Source: Melastoma dodecandrum (Eukaryota > Streptophyta > Magnoliopsida > Myrtales > Melastomataceae). From it: a stretch of 64,000 bases of DNA. Position numbers and translations under genes: made by a program. The stretch's first letter is position 1; every line of letters starts with the position of its first letter. The stretch covers positions 496,001-560,000 of the forward strand of contig JARUPY010000501.1 in the NCBI GenBank assembly GCA_029817715.1, in the 5' to 3' direction. Below the pieces are notes generated by a model. That model had not been told where the DNA came from and ran no database searches. It saw only the letters and a list, made by a program, of their open reading frames with translations. Of the stretch, positions 41,537 to 52,479 are shown piece after piece.

Positions 41537-43210
41537 CTACAATTATCACAAAATGGGTCATTATGCCCGTAACTACTGGTACGCCGAGGACGCAAAAGAA
41601 GAAGTCAATCTGGTCGAGGAGAAAGAAGCGGAAGAGTCGACGTTGTTGTTAGCGCTCAACCAAGACGCAAATGGAGAATGAAACCAATGATATCTCGACA
41701 ACGGTGCGAGTAACCACATGTGTGGCGACAAATCAAAATTTGTGGAGCTGGAAAAAAGGGCGACCAGGAGGTCACATTTGGAGATACTTAAAAAATTCAG
41801 ATTGAAGGTAAATGTACCATTTTGATTCGGTTAAAGGATGGTACTCACAAGTTTATTTCCGATGTGTATTATGTCCCTAGATTGAATAACAATATTTTGA
41901 GTTTGAGGCAACTCATGGAAAGGGGCTACGAGATTCTGATGAAGGATCGTAATATTTGGCTACGAGACGGGAGCGCTAACGTGATTGCGAAGGTGACGAT
42001 GTCGAAGAATAGTAGAGCCGAATTGCTTGCAAGTGTGTGCGAAAGATCCAACGTGGTGTTGGCATATGAGGATGGGACATCTCAATTTTGGTGACCTGAA
42101 AATGATTTCCGAAAAGAAGATGGTGAAGGGGATGCCTTTGATTGATCATCCGAATCAACTATGTGAAGCGTGTCTTCTCGACAAACACGCAAGGAAAAGC
42201 TTTTCGAAAGAAGCAACGTCAAGAGCGATGAAGCCGCTCGAATTAATTCATGCCGATGTTAGTGGACCGATCAAGCCGTCGTCTTATGGTAAAAGTAATT
42301 ATTTTTTACTTTTCATCGACGATTATAGCCGGAAGACTCGGATTTATTTCTTGAAAGAAAAATCTAAGTGTTTTGATGTTTTTAAGAATTTTAAGGCTTT
42401 GGTCGAGAGAGATAGTAGTTATGTAATTCGGGTGTTAATAACCGATAGAGGGGGAGAGTTTATTTCTGGTGCTTTTAACCGTTTTTGTGAAGAACATTGT
42501 ATTAGGCACTTCCTCACGGTTCCAACAAAATGGAGTGGCTGAAAGAAAGAACCGAACCATCCTCAACATAGCACGGAGCATCATGAAAAATAAGAAGATG
42601 CCTAAGGAGTTTTGGGTGGAAGCAGATGCTTGTGCGGTGTATCTCATCAATCGTTATCCGACCAAAAGCGTGAAAGATCAAACAAGCATTGAAGCATGGA
42701 GCGGAAAGAAGCCGGATGTATCTTACTTAAAGATCTTTGGGAGTATTGCTTACAAGCATGCGCCGAATCAAGAGAGAACGAAGCTTGATGATAAAAGTGA
42801 AAAATTTATGTTCATCGGCTATGACGAAAAATCAAAGGGGTGCAAGTTCTACAATCCAATCATCGGGAAAATTGTTATGAGTCGTGATATGGAGTTTGAT
42901 AAAGATGCTTCTTGGAATTGAGAAGCATAAGAAGATGTCGTGGACGAATTTTTTCCATTCTTTGATGAAGAAATTCAAGGAGAAGAAACATGGCAGCATG
43001 CAGTTCCTCCAACGACGTCGAACACACCTCCTGGTGCATCTTCATCAAATGGAAGCTCTAACGAAGGATTGCGAAAGATGAAAACTATTCAAGATCTTTA
43101 CGAAAATACGGAGGTAATCGATGATGTCTCTATGTTTTGTCTTTTGGTCGAAACGAGAAAAAAACGAGTTTTGAAGAAGCTAGTAAGGAGAAAAAATGGC
43201 GACAAGCCAT
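41537..43210 (+). pseudogene. Copia protease and integrase remnants
   Basis: After the nested insert come the rest of the zinc knuckle (with Cys changed to Tyr), a protease-like YLDNGASNHMCGD near 41693-41735, RLKDGTHKFISDVYYVPRLN, the integrase GAG-pre region and zinc finger (WCWHMRMGHLNFGDL; CEACLLDKHARKSF), the core with LIHADVSGPI, LFIDDYSRKTRI and TDRGGEF, then NGVAERKNRTILNIARSIMK. Stops (near 41790 and 42092) and frame changes (near 42030 and 42535) break the frame. The piece ends at the GCCAT that flanks the 6.2-kb insert. Confidence 0.85.
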
Positions 43211-46200
43211 TGTAATACCTCAAAATACGATAATGAACTTACATGCTTCTACACGATACTTTACCTTAACTGTGCATTTCATTGACTTTCATGGTCTTTG
43301 GTATACAAAACATAGCAAGAATCTGCAGGAACACAACCCGGACTTCTGCAAGATTCTGGCACAAAACAAAACAAAAAAGGAAGAAGAAAAGAAATTCGAC
43401 CAAAGTAGCACAAGGCTTCTCATCATTATTATAACTCTAGAGGCCCTTCTTGCACGCCGAGAACCTCTCAGTTCAGCCATGAACAATCATGTGATTGGAA
43501 AGAGGAGAGGGTGTGCGTGCATTCCAGGTTCCATGGCGGGTCAGAGGATGGTGGAGACAGGATTATCCGATACTGGGCCTTCGGGAACACATCACGGCAT
43601 GACATACTCGGTCTTTCATGAGATCAGCAACTCAACAACCGCCTTCATCAATCACGTCGAACCCACTTTCGATTTCGAGGAGCTCGACGAAGCGATAGTC
43701 CTGCGAGGGGTTAGGGTCGACGAAGCCAAAGTAACAACTTTATACACAGACAAGCTCACCAACCTCGAAGGATTCGTACGCCAAGCCGATAATTTCAGAC
43801 AACAGACCCTCCGTCAGTTGCGGCGGATCCTCACGGTCCTGCAGGCAGCTTGTTGCTTCCTTGTCATCGGAGAATACTACGGACGTCTCTGCGCGCTGAG
43901 TTCCCTGTGGCAGTCGCGCCCGTGGGACCAGGACATGATCATGCCGCGTGATAGTCCCAGTCAAATATAACAGAACTACTTCCCCAGCTTTTGATCAAAT
44001 CCCTCCTCTGTCTGATCAGTCTTTGATCGCGCCCGCCGATCCTGCTGTCCGTGAGGCTGCAACAAAAGAGCCATGTCGCAGTACGATTCCTACAACAACT
44101 CCTTCGACGCCCCTGATAAAATCAGATTCAAGAATCTCACGGGCAAGAACAAGCTCGATGCTCAACCGGGATTTTTCCTCCACGTTATCCCTGACAAGGC
44201 CAACAACACACTTGCAGTCATCGACAGTGACATTAGAATGACTAATGCTGAACAATATCGCTGAGATGTTTCAGCGACGGCAGATACCGAGACGTTTGCC
44301 TTCCAAGCAAAGATCCATTATCGGAGTTGCCTAAATCACTGTAAATTCAGAAATTTACCTGTTGCGTGTGACTGATGCAGGGTTCAACCCATCCACCATC
44401 AAACGCTGGAACATGCGCACACCTGCCGGAGGTCCTCAACTTGCTGGGGTCTTAGGTGCCGCAAACCGGAGGACACTGGGACTTCAAAATTCTCAAATCC
44501 CAGTCTCTCAAGCTGTGAGGCCTGAACAAAATCCAACCACAACCCAAACAAAGCCCCAGGACAAACCCAAAAAGGGTGACCAAGCCCGTATTAGGCTGCC
44601 AAACCCGGCCAAAAACATATCATAAACCAAGCCCACCTGCAAGTCTTGACAAGAGGACGATTGCAGCCTCCCACCTGTGCCTGATTCCCACTTGCCTAAC
44701 TGTAATGAACCAAACTTTTATAATTATGAATAATGTAAGATTATCAACAAAGGTTCGTGATACACTGGCTGATTTCATGATTCAACTTCAAACTTGTCCA
44801 TTTCCAATATTAGATGGACTTGTGTTCACTGTATGTGATTTTTTAGGAGGAGATACGGACGAAACTAATAGCATTTAATGTCATTATGGGAAAATTAAGT
44901 ACTTGTCACTTTTAGAAGCCAAAGGATGAGGTCTGGATGTAATCCTTGTAATTGGCGGAATCGTTGCCACCATCATGTCCCGAGTAGCTATCTCGTTCAC
45001 AAGTCCACTGTTTTGTCACATGAATTGGAAATGGTGGGACCCCGCCATCATTAAAGGACACTAAGCTCTACGGGAAGAAGTGAATTAGAGGCGGTTACTT
45101 GATTTGATAAGGATAAGGAGAAGTCGTGACAAAATAAAATGGGGAAGGAGGGGAGAAGGGGAGGAGGACAGCAGAGGAGGAAAAGTGAGAGAAGGAGAAT
45201 ACGGTGACGTCGAAGGTGGAGTTTCGTGCGGAACTTCGAGAAAAAGACGTCTTAACACGTCCGACCCGAAGCGAAATCGTACAGAGGTGTCGAGAACTTG
45301 AAGTATTGTGCGGAGGAAGTGGAAGTAGGTACGATTTCTCTACCCTCTCTTTCCTTTACCCTCCTCCAATGATCAACATATTACGTTACAAATACTTACT
45401 GTGCTATAGTTGTGAGTGAATATGGGTAGGCAAGGGGAGGACATTCTGAACCTTGGGAGGTGAAGGAAAGGATGTCCAACCCTTGGGAATAGGAGAAATA
45501 ACTGCTCCTTCAGGAAGGAGGTATGGCGTTCCGTATTTTTAATTGTAGTAAGGTCTTCTTCCGGTTTCGAGTGGTTAAGACGAAGAACCTTTCAGGCAGC
45601 GACGGAAGAACACTTGAAAGCTTCTCACTCGACGGGAGATCGTCAGAGAGAGGAGGGAATTACACGGGGGTGGCTGGAACATGGTGAAAGTTATGCGTCC
45701 CTTCTCTTCTTCTGTCCGCGGCCACAACGTTCATTACCCTTGTGTAGTTGAGTGTGCTGTGATTACAATGGCCAAAGGAAATTAAAAAGAAGGGGAGGGG
45801 AGGAGAAATGACAGATCCGTGGAAAGTGGAATGAGGTTACCCCGGATTACATTCCCGTATGCTGACGAATGTGTGGTGGTTGCGACGTATTTACGCGTCG
45901 GCTAATCATGGAAGTCTTGAATGATGGAGGTGATATGTGAGGGCTAAGAATGTTATATATACATACGTGTATATATATAATAATTTACGGGGTCTTGATT
46001 CCGGAAATGAGGGATTACCCCGGGTGGACGCTCGTTGGGGCGAAGTACGCGAATATACGAGCGTCGGTTTCGGCAGGAATTATGCCTTGAAATAGAGTAG
46101 GAAGCAAGGAAATTTTTGGCCACTGTTACCCGACTAAAATAATACGGGATTAAATCGTGTGTGGCTGGAAATGAGTAGATAAAGATACAATGAGGGTGTT

Positions 46201-49200
46201 TGATCGTCTATACTTAATCTTCCTTTCCCTTTGTATTTTACAGGAGTTAGAAGCTTTCGCTTATGATGATATTCATTTTATACGGATACTTCAATTAGGA
46301 TATGGAAAGATAATTGGGTAAGAACAATGTAAATTTATATGTAATTAATAATGGAATTTAATCTCATAAATAATGAAGATCAGAACCTTTCACTAACACC
46401 TACCTGCAAGAAGAAAGGGAGGGAATCAGACGGATAGACAGAGCAGAAGTCGTCACCTCCTTTCCCCCCCCATCGACAAGCTTGCGATCCCGGTATAACG
46501 CCCGCCATCCCACCTGCAGACTCCAGCAACAGTCTCGTCACCATATCCCATTTGATCCCCACTTGTATGCCATCCCACCGCCCGAGCCCTGGAGTTGCTA
46601 AAAGGAAAGACGTCAGACACAAGACAGGAAGAGATACAAAATGGGAAAGTCGATTGTAAGCAGGGGATAGCCCGGTCTAGCCGCAATGATCCCTCCTAGG
46701 ATCATCATTGGCCTCGCCCCTTGAAGCGAGTGCCACGGGCGATCGGATGACGCCCAGAACCCCTCCATAAGAAGAGAAGAAAAAAAACAGTGGGGATGCC
46801 CTCTTCTTCATTCTTTCGGAACGCCTCTTCGGGGAATTCTCCCCGGAACGAAGAGAGGACTTCACCAGCCATCCCACCACCATTGGCCGTTCCTTCACCA
46901 AGGTAAGAAGAACAAAGCGCCCGCGGAAACCCCCCTTCTCCAGCCAACCCGAACAGGGAGGATCGTCCTACTTCCGGCGAGGATGTCTCCAAGTGCCAGG
47001 ACTTACGTTGTCTTTGATCATCCCGAATCCCAGGAGTCACGAGACAACAACGAGACCCCAAGGTGGCCTCCTTCCTCTATCCTCAGCTTTGATAGTTTGA
47101 ACTTCTTGTTCTTTCAGAGCTTCCCTCTTTTTCAGGACCATCAGCCGTTCCAGGCACCACCTTGTTACTGAAGCTGCGTCGACAACAATGACGCCCTCCC
47201 AATGTCTCCCAATCCAACAGAGCTGCTCCCTCGACGTCCTGTGTCTAACAACAGTGGCCTTTCTTCCCGAGATGATGCTCTTCCAGCGGAGACGTCTTCA
47301 AGCTCGATAGCCGACACTCCATCCTCTCGACATCCCGAGAACCTACAGTAGCCGACCAACTGCAATGGCACCAAGGCAACAGGCGCCCTCTTGCCGCCCA
47401 GCCTTCAGCGACGCTTCGAGAGACGGCAGCGGACCCCTGTCCCTTCTTGCATTCCTTCCCTTAAACCTCGCTGCAGAAGCCCCTACTCCGGCAATCAACT
47501 CTTCGATGGCTCATGTCCACAGACCCATCTACGACGGAACCTCCCTCCCCGGCGACTTTCAGGATTGGCGACCGGCGGCTGTTCTCCTTCCTTCCCGGCG
47601 ACCCCTCCTCCTTGGCGTCCTCGGATTCCAGCTCAGCCCCCACTTCCCCGGGCGAATCCGCAGCAAATCGAGGCAGCCACGACCAGCGGGGGGCTCAAAT
47701 CTTCAGCAGACCCGGGGCGGACGCGCGCGTCTTCCACGCCCAGCAACCCCGTGACAGCCACGTCCCGACGACGACGCCCCACTTCAAGAGTCATCCCCGG
47801 CCGCCGCCACTTCGGCTCTTAGCCCCGACGACGATCCACGCCCAGATCCAGTGGACCCACGAACTCCCGACCACGGCGTGTTGGAATCCTTCTTGCAAGC
47901 GTCGGACTCGAAGCAACGAGGAAAGGTTGATTTGAAGCTGGAAACCCTTTCACCTTTTTCTTTGCAATTGATTTTGACGGGTAAGGCTACTGTGCTCCCC
48001 AACTTGCCAGGTAAGTCTACTTACATTTATCATTTATCAATTTTAATCTAAATGTCATTCACACGTGTTGAAATTTCCTTGAATTTTAAAACCATTCGCA
48101 CGTTTAAGCAGACAGTCATATTCGTGCTTGTTTGTTTGTCTCTTAAAATATTTTTTTTGCTTAAATAATTTTTATAAACATTTTGTATTATTATGATTTA
48201 CTAACTTGTATTATTATCCCTTTGTTTATCTTGTTTTGCATAAAAAACACGACGGAGACTTGGATATTTCGAAGAATCGTGATCCTACTTAACTGATTCA
48301 TACGGTAAGACATGTCTTACTAATTTTATTCGATTGAATTTAAATTTGATCGATGTTCTTTGACATTGGCATCTTCCTCTACTTTGCATGTAAACACCGA
48401 GGAATTACTACCAAGGAATGTCATCCTTCGACGACGCGGATGATCGACATCAACGGGCTCACAACGCCCCGTAAGTATCGCTCTTATTTCATTAAGTCCT
48501 AATTATTTACTTTGATCTAAATTAGGACTTTCTGACCACTTCTTTGTTTTCTTTGCATGTATATCGAGCACTTAATCCTCGAAGATCAACTTGAATAATT
48601 TCGAAGATTAACTCGAAGGCGCGTGTATCAAACCGCGTGGATCCACCCCGGCCTAAAAACCGCGGGCTCGAAGATTTAAAGCGGCCCCAACCTTCAATGA
48701 AAGGTACAAAGGAGAGGTGCGGGCCTCCCGAATTTTTTTTAAAAGCCCACTTGTAACGGATTGCGGGCCCAAGTGCATAGGCCCGCAATCACCGCCCCTT
48801 CCCCGCCCTTTTGATCTAAATACTTGTTTGTGATTGCACGCTTGTTTAGGCTTTAGGTTGAACGTCGCGTGTGACTTTTAATTCAACCAACCTAAAGTCG
48901 GGCCCAACACCCGTTAAAATGTCGACAAGAGTCCGGCCTACTCCCGGATCGGGTCCAACACCCGTCAATCAAAAGCTAAACTTTTTTGGACAAATCGCCA
49001 CCCTTTTCGCATATGTTAGAATATTAAGGTTAGTAAATAGGAATCCCCGAACCCAGACTCTGATTTTTTTCGACTTAAAATCACACCATTTTTAAACTAA
49101 GTCGGTGGCGACTCCGAACAAGTTTTCCAAAGCTAAAACTAAACCACACCCCCTCTTTTTCGGAGCCATTTAGGATGAGGTGACGGCAGACCGAGCCGCT

Positions 49201-49458
49201 TCCTGGATCCTCCCAGAAAATCCCAAGCGAGGTCTTAACGCAGCTCTTCGCCCGTCGCCTTCAGGGGACTGGAGACGGTCGGCGAAACGCCCCGCAGACC
49301 CGCTCGGAAAACAAGGGAGGATTCAACTCGGGTCCCCTTTCCGCAGCGTCCGGCGTTCGAGCCGGAACGTCGACCGGACTGGGCCTCGGGGGAGCGGGCC
49401 CGGATCCTCGGGTTGCCCGAGCCGCCGCGCGCGTGCTAGGCCGGAGGGCGCGCGTACA
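43211..49458. mobile_element. 6,248-bp nested insertion with TG...CA ends and captured gene fragments
   Basis: It interrupts the copia frame just before the RT domain. GCCAT flanks it at 43206-43210 and 49459-49463, and one GCCAT restores the copia protein order. It starts TGTAATACC and ends GCGTACA. I see no LTR pair at its ends and no transposase, integrase or RT inside. It carries a TGA-factor fragment (43533-43960), short open frames near 44073-44264 and 44362-44625 of unknown origin, a Pro/Ser-rich C-rich stretch at 47200-47930, and at about 48300-49160 sequence looking like the end of another LTR family (GTCGGTGGCGACTCCGAACA). The last 280 bp are strongly GC-rich. It may be a composite of several insertions. 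Function unknown. Confidence 0.6.
43533..43960 (+). pseudogene. TGA9/TGA10-type bZIP factor fragment, bZIP missing
   Basis: Within an open frame (43137-43970) that begins in copia sequence, codons from 43533 read as the N-terminus of a TGA9/10-like transcription factor (VETGLSDTGPSGTHH, then FDFEELDEAIVLRGVRV). They pass directly into the C-terminal DOG1-like region (LEGFVRQADNFRQQTLRQLR, then CCFLVIGEYYGRLCALSSLW and SRPWDQD). The basic region, leucine zipper and most of the DOG1 domain are absent. The two ends of the gene have been brought together without stops. This looks like gene capture with internal deletion. Expression is unknown. Confidence 0.72.
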
Positions 49459-49463
49459 GCCAT

Positions 49464-50940
49464 GAACGAGGAGATTCGAGCCATTAAAAGGAACGACACG
49501 TGGGAACTTGCTTATCTTCCTGCGGGTCAAAAATCGATTGGTGTGCGGTGGATATTCAAGAAGAAAAAGAATGCCGAAGGAGTTGTAGAAAAGTATAAAG
49601 CGAGACTTGTCGTCAATGGGTATGCGCAACGACATGGAGTGGACTATGAGGAGGTATTTGCTCCGGTTGCTCATTTAGAAACAATCAGATTTTTTATTTT
49701 CTTTGTGGCACAAAGAAACTGAAAAATTTTTCAATTAGACGTGAAGTCGGTGTTTCTTAACGGGTTCCTTAAGGAAGATATCTTTATGGAGCAACCAAAA
49801 GATTATGTGGTAAAAGGACAAGAAGAAAAGGTTTTGAAGTTGGAGAGAGCTTTATACGGTCTCAAGCAAGCGCATCAAGTATGGTATAATCGGATTGATG
49901 CCTATTTTCGGGAGAAAGGTTTTACGAGATATCCTCATGAGTATGCGCTTTATGTGAAGATGGATAAAAATAGAGATTGTTTGTTCGTTTGCCTTTATGT
50001 GGACCATCTTATTTTTGAAGAAAATAATCCAAGTCTCTTTGAAGATTTCAAGAATGATATGGCCCGAGAATTCGAGATAATAGATATTGATATAATGTCA
50101 TTTTACCTTGGATTAGAAGTGCGTCAATCGGATGATGAAATTTTTGTTTGTCAACAAGCATATGTGAAGGAGGTTCTTGACATATTCAGTATGTCGAATA
50201 ACAAACCAATGTCTACCCCAATGAAGGTCGGAGCGAAATTGTGCAAAATTGACGAGGGAGAAAAGGTGAATCCGACACTGTTAAAAAATCTCGTGGGATG
50301 TCTAAGGTACTTGACATGTACACGGCCGGATATTCTTTTTAGTGTGGGGATTGTTAGTCGATTCATGGAGGTGCCCACGACGAAACACATGAAGACGGCG
50401 AAGAGGATTTTGAGGTACTTAAAAGGTACCATCGATTTTGGACTGTTTTATTCGTCGTCCAAGGAATTTTAACTTGTTGGATATTGCGATAGTCATTTTG
50501 CCGGAGACTTAGATGATCGGAAAAGTATAACTGGATTTGTGTTTTTTATAGGGTCTAATGCGATTTCGTGGAGTTCGAAGAAACAGGCGATCGTCACGCT
50601 ATCTTCCTGAGAAGCTGAATATGTTGCGATTACGGCATGCGCTTATCACGCAATCTGGCTAAGGAGAATGTTGAAGGAGATAGGCTTGATAGAGAATGAG
50701 GCAACCACGATTTTTGTCGACAACAAATCTGCTCAAGCATTGGCGAGAAATCATGTTTTTCATAATCGAAGTAAACACATCGATACGCGCTATCACTTCA
50801 TCCGAGAGAGTGTTACGAAGAAGGAGATCAAACTTGAATATGTAAAATCCGTTGATCAAGTTGCGGATATTTTTACGAAACCTCTTGGAGTGGATGTTTT
50901 CAACAAGATGAGGAGCATGCTTCGAGTCATGAAGAAAATT
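49464..50940 (+). pseudogene. Copia reverse transcriptase and RNase H remnant
   Basis: The copia frame resumes after the GCCAT repeat: NEEIRAIKRNDTWELAYLPA, VRWIFKKKKNAEG, YKARLVVNGYAQRHGVDYEE, VFAPVAHLETIRF. A stop near 49720 is followed by LNGFLKEDIFMEQP and LYGLKQAHQVWYNRIDAYF. The RT active site reads YVDH instead of YVDD, so a catalytic Asp is lost. RNase H follows with stops near 50472 and 50608, then DNKSAQALARN, HIDTRYHFIRE and FTKPLG. Inactive. Confidence 0.88.
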
Positions 50941-50954
50941 AATTTTAAGGGATG

Positions 50955-51244
50955 TGTTGAAAATAAAATTAATTTAAGACAATTTATATTGGAGGTTTTA
51001 ATATTGAATTTAAGTTGTTTTTAATAGGTAGATTTAAGTTAATGGTGGTGGTTTTTGGTAATTACTGTTTTACATTTAATTTGGGTAGACGGAGTCAGAT
51101 GATTGTTTTTAAAATATTCTAAAGTTTATTTGAAAAAAACATAAAGTTGCGGTGAGTCTTCATCCAAAAATTATCGTATTATTTTTCGGTGAGTTCACCG
51201 ATTTTTCCGGCAAATTATAGCGAATAACCGCCAATGTTTCTAAC
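50955..51244 (+). repeat. 3' LTR of the copia element
   Basis: About 290 bp, starts TGTTGAAAATAAAATTAATT, ends near TTTCTAAC. It matches the 5' LTR with many substitutions and short indels. The expected terminal CA is degraded. Confidence 0.78.
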
Positions 51245-51284
51245 GCCGCCCTTATAAACAGAGAGCGAGCACGTTTGCCTCTGT

Positions 51285-51378
51285 CACGGGTCCAAGATGC
51301 AGGAGAACACGACGTGGGCGGAGCCAGAGAGCGACAAGCTCATCATGGCCTCCGTCAACAATAACTACGAGGATGTGG
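51285..51378 (+). pseudogene. GAD exon 2 relic
   Basis: Reads KMQENTTWAEPESDKLIMAS then VNNNYEDV, matching GAD exon 2 with the segment between MSENS and TWMEPE deleted (about 90 bp). Just before it, ACGTTTGCCTCT matches the end of GAD exon 1. The copia element lies between this and the exon-1 relic at 39.5 kb. Confidence 0.8.
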
Positions 51379-51470
51379 GACTTTTATCCTGAATCGAATC
51401 AAGCTGAAAAACTAGGTTAAGTTTCGTTATTGGGATTACTAGTTTTTCAGCTTGCTTTTTTATTGATCAG

Positions 51471-52291
51471 GCACCAGCACCAAAGCCGCCGGCTGAGAAG
51501 GCTCCTAAGAAGGCCGTTGAGGAGGCGGCTGACAAGGGTAAAAGTGTACAAGTTGAAAGAGAAGAGCCCTTAGATCCTGTTGCCGAGAAGCTTCGACAGC
51601 AGCGGTGAATGTTCTTACGCGTACCCCATTTCAGTTTTTCCCCAAGGATATTCATTCTCTCAGTCAGTGATGTTTGCATAGGCTAGTAGAAGAAGCTGGC
51701 TATAAATCGAACAGCCGAGTTGTTTGCTAAGAAAGGCGATGAGAAGACCATCAATAGTTTCATTCCGAAATCTGAGAGTGACTTCTTAGAGTATGCAGAG
51801 CTATTACCTCACAAACTAAGCCCATTTGAGGTGAGTTGCAGAAAAGCTTCCATTACATTGGTTTGCTAAAGGCTGTGATGAGACTGTCCATGATCTCATT
51901 AAAAGCATCGGACGCCAAAGAACTCATCTCCTCGGTTAATGCCTTTGCAAATGAAAAGTTGAAAGCTGAGGAGGCAACAAAAAAGAAAGCGGTTGAGGGC
52001 CTCTGTTTTAAGTAATTGTGATGGGTCGCTTATTTCGTTCTCTGACAACATTGTGCTCTTCCTCTGGAAAAGAAAAGAAATATGATCATGGTTATTTGAT
52101 CAGTTTCGCCCATCGAGCAATCAAATCATGCTTGCATACTATACTCGAGCATTTGTCTATAACTCATAAGCATATTCGTAAATCATGTATAATTTGCAGG
52201 TCCAAAGAGAAAGCAACTCCACATGGATAAGCCAGACGATGATTTGGTTGCCAATACCTATTATGCTGCAGACAACTATGACTTCATGTGA
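51471..52291 (+). pseudogene. eIF3 subunit J, 5'-truncated and frameshifted
   Basis: Downstream two-thirds of the translation initiation factor 3 subunit J gene. Blocks in order: PAEKAPKKAVEEA, LDPVAEKLRQQR (51471-51605), LVEEAGYKS, then after an extra A near 51709 ELFAKKGDEKTINSFIPKSE and FLEYAELLPHKLSPFE, then SFHYIGLLKAVMRLSM and NAFANEKLKAEEATKKK, and the terminal LHMDKPDDDLVANTYYAADN ending YDFM stop at 52289-52291. Splice-like junctions persist between blocks, so it derives from genomic DNA rather than a cDNA copy. The acidic N-terminal exons are missing; GAD-relic sequence precedes it. Confidence 0.75.
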
Positions 52292-52479
52292 GGTCATGAC
52301 GATATGGAACCCTCATACTCGTCAAAACAGGGTCTCATTCGAAGATATGGATGCCCGGGTTCCCCATCGGTGACACCTCTTATTTCCCGGATCCGTCCGA
52401 TAGCCTTACAGAAACATATCTTGTGTAAGTTTTGCGACAATGGCTGAGGACAGCAGTGGAAAACATTGGGCCCCCTTAC

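Larger units (their letters stand above)
39619..51244 (+). mobile_element. Decayed Ty1/copia retrotransposon with two nested insertions
   Basis: Related LTRs lie at 39619-39893 and 50955-51244, and a primer-binding site TGGTATCAGAGC at 39897-39908. Gag, protease, integrase, reverse transcriptase and RNase H relics lie in copia order (integrase before RT). Removing the inserts at 40747-41531 and 43211-49458 leaves an element of about 4.6 kb. The LTRs differ at many substitutions and indels, so it is far older than the gypsy element. Stops and frameshifts occur throughout. It separates the relics of GAD exons 1 and 2. No convincing target duplication was found for the copia itself. Confidence 0.88.

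Noticed and set aside
44073..44264. 64-codon frame starting MSQYDSYNNSFDAPDK
   Set aside because: Starts well but matches no family I know and has no splice-linked neighbour. Mentioned only as content of the 6.2-kb insertion.
47365..47935. Overlapping Pro/Ser-rich frames
   Set aside because: Three overlapping frames are open at once because the DNA is C-rich. No gag, zinc-knuckle or other blocks, so not called as a gene.
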